Assembly (NCBI GenBank): GCA_934339005.1
Contig: CAKRHR010000076.1
Location: 1-6,958, forward strand
DNA: 6,958 bases
Reading direction: 5' to 3'
Origin: an uncultured Catenibacillus sp.
GTDB lineage: Bacteria; Bacillota; Clostridia; Lachnospirales; Lachnospiraceae
Shown here: piece after piece, positions 4,059 through 6,958 of the stretch
How the letters are laid out: every line of letters starts with the position of its first letter
Numbering within the stretch: the stretch's first letter is position 1
Notes under the pieces: generated by a model
What the model was told of the DNA's origin: nothing
Databases searched by the model: none
What the model saw: only the letters and a program-made list of their open reading frames with translations
Program-made: the position numbers and the translations under genes

Positions 4059-5726
4059 TCAGACTTTAAAGCAGCTTCCGCCAACAAATTCTCTGATGAT
4101 TGAATTTTTCGGAATATTTTCACTGGACACACCAAGAAAATAATCTAAAAATTTCAAAAGACGTTTTGCTTCATCATACTGCGGTGTATCCTGAGGCACA
4201 TTAAACAACAATGGTTCTGCATACTGCTTAAGCACTGATAATTCATAAATCAGCGCCGAGTTAAACATCACATCAGCTTCCTCCTGATAAGGGAAAATGT
4301 TTTCTTCTTCGCCCCGCCGCACAGAATTCCACATCGCAATTGTTCTTTGAGCACTTGCGCCTCTTGTAGCTGCATCCCTGACAATACGTCTGATCAGTCG
4401 TCCATCGGTTGTCGGAATACGGTTATGCTCATCAACATTTAACTGCGTCAGCGCACTGATATAAATCTTGAATTTGGAATCCTTGTGAATACTGTACGTT
4501 ATACGTTCGTTCAGGCAATGAATACCTTCAATCACAAGAATATCATTATCTCCGATTTTAAGCTTTTTGCCTTTATATTCACGTTTACCGGTAATAAAAT
4601 TAAACTGTGGCAATTCAACCTCTCCGCCGGAAATCAATGTCGTCATATGTTCATTAAACAAATCCACATCCAGCGCACCAAGGCATTCATAATTTGGATT
4701 GCCATCTTCCCCAAGCGGTGTATCTTCTCTGTTGACAAAATAATCATCCACCTGAATCGGATGCGGCATCACACCGTGCGCACGAAGCTGTATCGACAGT
4801 CGATGTGAAAAAGTTGTCTTACCGGAGGATGACGGTCCTGCAATCAGAACAACCTTTTTGGATGGCTCTGATATAATCTTTTCTGCAATCTCCGCGATCT
4901 TCTTTTCCTGAAGAGCCTCCTGCACAAGAATTAAATCATTCATGCCATTAGCGGTAATCACATCGTTTAACTCTCCGACATTTGAAATCCCCATCATATT
5001 GCCCCACATCGTTGACTGATTGAGTGAATCAAACAACTTCTCAGACGGCATAAACGGTTCCAAAAGTGTCGGTGTATTTTCTTCAGGAAGTACAAGTACA
5101 AAGCCATCTTTATACAGGTTTAAATCAAACCACCGGATACATCCGGTATTTGGCGCCATATAACCGTAATTATAATCCGAAAAATCCTCCAGCGTATAAA
5201 TATTGACAGCAGATGCTCTTCGATACCTGAACAGCTTGCACTTATCATACATGCCCTCCTGCTCAAATAACTGTACGGCATCTTTAAGCGATAACGTCTT
5301 TTTCGTAATCGGAAGACATCTCTTAATCATATCCTGCATATGGTCATGAATACGCTGTAAAAGTGCCACATTGATCACTGTATCTGAAAGCACACGGTAA
5401 TAATAACCGTTGCCAATCGTATAATCTAACACAATCTTTTGGATATTTTCTGAACCAATAACATCTGTAACTGCCTTTGTCAGCACAAAGCAGGCTGTTC
5501 TTGTATACACTTTATAACCAATCGGATCCACAGATGTAATCAGTTCCAGTTGGCATGAGTGCTTGATTTTTCTTGGCAATTCCGTCAAACGGCCATCTGC
5601 TCTGGCAAGCACAAATGGTGCAGACGGTGTCAGTTCTAATGAATCTGCAAACTGTTCAAAAGTCATTGAAGCATCTACAGTATAACTTTTGTCTTTGTAT
5701 GTTACCTGTACTAATGAATCGCTCAT
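4059..5726 (-). CDS. TGS/uridine-kinase-like nucleoside kinase
   Basis: This 555-residue protein joins an N-terminal part resembling threonyl-tRNA synthetase accessory domains to a C-terminal P-loop kinase of the uridine kinase/phosphoribulokinase family. Residues 1-65 look like a ubiquitin-fold TGS domain (QVTYKDKSYTVDA, then GRLTELPRKI). About 66-260 resemble the synthetase second additional domain, including RIHDHMQDMIKR and NTGCIRWFDLNLYKDGFVLVLPE. The kinase has the Walker A loop GPSSSGKTT (297-305), the DDYF catalytic-aspartate motif (327-330), LVIEGIH (397-403) and an arginine-rich lid RLIRRIVRDAATRG (443-456). It probably phosphorylates a nucleoside, but the substrate is not known from sequence. 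The ATG at 5726 is preferred over the upstream ATG at 5768, because AGGGAG lies 8 bases before it (5740-5735) and the longer version would overlap trmK. It follows trmK by 14 bases, so it is in the rpoD-trmK operon. Confidence 0.88.
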   Translation of the reverse strand: MSDSLVQVTYKDKSYTVDASMTFEQFADSLELTPSAPFVLARADGRLTELPRKIKHSCQLELITSVDPIGYKVYTRTACFVLTKAVTDVIGSENIQKIVLDYTIGNGYYYRVLSDTVINVALLQRIHDHMQDMIKRCLPITKKTLSLKDAVQLFEQEGMYDKCKLFRYRRASAVNIYTLEDFSDYNYGYMAPNTGCIRWFDLNLYKDGFVLVLPEENTPTLLEPFMPSEKLFDSLNQSTMWGNMMGISNVGELNDVITANGMNDLILVQEALQEKKIAEIAEKIISEPSKKVVLIAGPSSSGKTTFSHRLSIQLRAHGVMPHPIQVDDYFVNREDTPLGEDGNPNYECLGALDVDLFNEHMTTLISGGEVELPQFNFITGKREYKGKKLKIGDNDILVIEGIHCLNERITYSIHKDSKFKIYISALTQLNVDEHNRIPTTDGRLIRRIVRDAATRGASAQRTIAMWNSVRRGEEENIFPYQEEADVMFNSALIYELSVLKQYAEPLLFNVPQDTPQYDEAKRLLKFLDYFLGVSSENIPKNSIIREFVGGSCFKV

Positions 5727-5740
5727 CGGATTCACTCCCT

Positions 5741-6433
5741 TCAAAAATATGTCAGCGCAGTCCGGCACAAACGAAGCTTGTACTGAATATCCTCCATTCT
5801 CTGCTGTGCAGCAGCCGTTGAATGTTTACTCAGTTGCGCAAAAATATGCTCATTTGTATCAAGCTCTTTTTGTATATAAGCATGTGCTGTACTGTCTTTC
5901 TTCTCAAGAAGACACTTACCATAAGCATATTCCACTTCATTTTCATAGTTTTCTGTACCATGTCCGACTTTAAAAATCACATAATATTTACCATCATCAA
6001 TCAGCATCTGCTCATCCAGAATACAATATCCATGAGTGTGCAGATACTTTCGAAATGCAGGAATTTCTGACTGTGGCTGTAAAATTAAGGTATGTACATC
6101 ATCAAGCACATCTCTGCCACACTCAAGGATTCTTGACATCAACGGTCCGCCCATGCCTGCAATCAGCACAACATCCGCTTCATGCGGTTTCAGATACTGA
6201 AGTCCATCTGATAATCTCGTTTCAATCATATCTGACAGACCTGTCATCTGTATATGCTTTCTTGCCTTTTCAAGTGGTCCCTTATTGATATCCATGGCAA
6301 TCGCATGCTCAATACGCTGCTGCTGTGCAAGATAAATTGGGATATAGGCATGGTCTGTGCCTATATCTGCCAGTCGCGTACCGTCAGGAACAAGCTCTGC
6401 AATTCTTTGTAAACGTTTAGATAAATGTATCAT
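5741..6433 (-). CDS. trmK: tRNA (adenine(22)-N1)-methyltransferase
   Basis: TrmK uses S-adenosylmethionine to form m1A at position 22 of tRNA in many Gram-positive bacteria. The 230-residue product has the Rossmann-fold SAM-binding motif LADIGTDHAYIP (21-32), the acidic AMDINKGPLEKAR segment (46-58), SDGLQYL, the family signature IAGMGG (91-96) and LQPQSE (118-123). A charged helical C-terminal tail (about 160-225) matches the coiled-coil region that completes TrmK. Its ATG (6433-6431) overlaps the rpoD stop as ATGA, with AAAGGA 9 bases upstream inside rpoD. That gives translational coupling to the sigma factor, as in the sigA-trmK arrangement known from Bacillus. The NIF3-like gene that commonly follows in other Firmicutes is replaced here by the nucleoside kinase. 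Confidence 0.93.
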   Translation of the reverse strand: MIHLSKRLQRIAELVPDGTRLADIGTDHAYIPIYLAQQQRIEHAIAMDINKGPLEKARKHIQMTGLSDMIETRLSDGLQYLKPHEADVVLIAGMGGPLMSRILECGRDVLDDVHTLILQPQSEIPAFRKYLHTHGYCILDEQMLIDDGKYYVIFKVGHGTENYENEVEYAYGKCLLEKKDSTAHAYIQKELDTNEHIFAQLSKHSTAAAQQRMEDIQYKLRLCRTALTYF

Positions 6434-6958
6434 TCGAGGTAATCCTTTAACTTTCTGCTGCGGCTAGGATGTCTGAGTTTACGCAAAGCCTTTGCTTCAA
6501 TCTGACGAATACGTTCACGGGTAACGTTAAACTCTTTACCAACTTCCTCCAATGTACGGGCACGGCCATCGTCAAGACCAAAACGAAGACGAAGTACCTT
6601 CTGTTCTCTGTCTGTCAATGTGACAAGAACTTCTGTCAACTGTTCTTTCAACAGAGAAAATGCTGCTGCATCCGCAGGTACAGGCACATTATCATCCTGA
6701 ATGAAATCACCCAGATGGCTGTCTTCTTCTTCGCCGATTGGTGTTTCAAGAGAAACAGGTTCCTGTGAAATCTTAAGGATTTCTCTGACACGTTCTACAG
6801 GAATTTTCATTTCTTCTGCAATTTCTTCCGGAGATGGTTCTCTGCCAAGTTCCTGAAGCAGCTGTCTTGATACACGGACAAGTTTATTAATTGTTTCAAC
6901 CATATGCACAGGAATACGGATTGTTCTTGCCTGGTCTGCAATGGCACGGGTAATAGCC
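6430..6958 (-). CDS. rpoD: RNA polymerase primary sigma factor, C-terminal part (partial)
   Basis: The gene enters from the right edge and its 5' part is missing; 175 C-terminal residues are visible. From the edge: the end of region 2.4 and region 3.0 (AITRAIADQARTIRIPVHMVET) contacting the -10 and extended -10; region 3.1 (INKLVRVSRQLLQELGREPSPEEIAEEM); the region 3.2 finger (GEEEDSHLGDFIQDD); and region 4 with helix-turn-helix TLEEVGKEFNVTRERIRQIEAKALRKL, which recognises the -35, ending HPSRSRKLKDYLE. The region 4 and 3.2 sequences are those of a group 1 (housekeeping) sigma factor. The frame is open to the window edge, so the GTG at 6909 is an internal Val codon, not a start. The consensus TTGACA promoters elsewhere in this window fit recognition by this factor. 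Confidence 0.97.
   Translation of the reverse strand, partial: AITRAIADQARTIRIPVHMVETINKLVRVSRQLLQELGREPSPEEIAEEMKIPVERVREILKISQEPVSLETPIGEEEDSHLGDFIQDDNVPVPADAAAFSLLKEQLTEVLVTLTDREQKVLRLRFGLDDGRARTLEEVGKEFNVTRERIRQIEAKALRKLRHPSRSRKLKDYLE

Noticed and set aside
4485..4808. A 107-codon plus-strand frame opposite the nucleoside kinase
   Set aside because: It is antisense to the conserved kinase domain, with no family resemblance or initiation signals.
5727..5768. A 14-codon upstream extension of the nucleoside kinase starting at ATG 5768
   Set aside because: It would overlap trmK and has no good ribosome binding site, whereas AGGGAG sits 8 bases before the ATG at 5726.
6907..6909. GTG as the start of a short sigma-factor-like gene
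   Set aside because: The frame continues upstream to the window edge with conserved region 2.4 residues, so this is an internal Val codon of a truncated rpoD.

Overview
The window looks like a conserved stretch of a low-to-moderate GC Gram-positive chromosome, most likely Clostridia and probably Lachnospiraceae. The grounds are a RecA with a short acidic tail, a RecX with an N-terminal extension, a type A RNase P RNA, a primary sigma factor directly followed by trmK, strong AGGAGG-like ribosome binding sites, DinR/LexA-type SOS boxes of the Firmicutes pattern, and consensus TTGACA/TATAAT promoters. The family placement is inference from gene content and protein character, not from a search.

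Every gene reads on the minus strand, so transcription runs from high to low coordinates. From right to left: (1) 6958-4059 is the 3' end of an operon, with the C-terminal part of the primary sigma factor gene rpoD (cut by the window edge), trmK overlapping it by 4 bases (ATGA), and a 555-residue TGS/uridine-kinase-like nucleoside kinase 14 bases further on. (2) 4041-3608 is a self-contained RNase P RNA gene (rnpB) with its own near-consensus extended -10 promoter, a 10-bp P1 helix joining its ends, and a strong intrinsic terminator. (3) 3544-2066 is a two-gene unit: an OmpR/PhoB-type response regulator with no partner kinase in view, directly abutting a CPBP-family intramembrane glutamic protease. 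(4) 1923-167 is the recA-recX DNA-repair operon, driven by a promoter that carries two SOS boxes, one in the -35/-10 spacer and one over the predicted start point. (5) 112-1 holds a promoter, a leader stem-loop, a strong ribosome binding site and the first nine codons of a further gene, probably rny (RNase Y) from the usual gene order.

Functionally the window is mostly housekeeping: transcription (sigma factor), tRNA maturation and modification (RNase P RNA, TrmK), recombination and SOS control (RecA, RecX), and possibly mRNA decay (RNase Y). The least ordinary part is the response regulator plus CPBP protease pair. The regulator has Asn where the family almost always has the switch Thr/Ser, and the two genes have no intergenic space. 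I saw no mobile element, CRISPR array, tRNA gene or prophage sequence. I found no convincing undescribed multi-gene system; the findings below are local oddities and regulatory structures worth checking.
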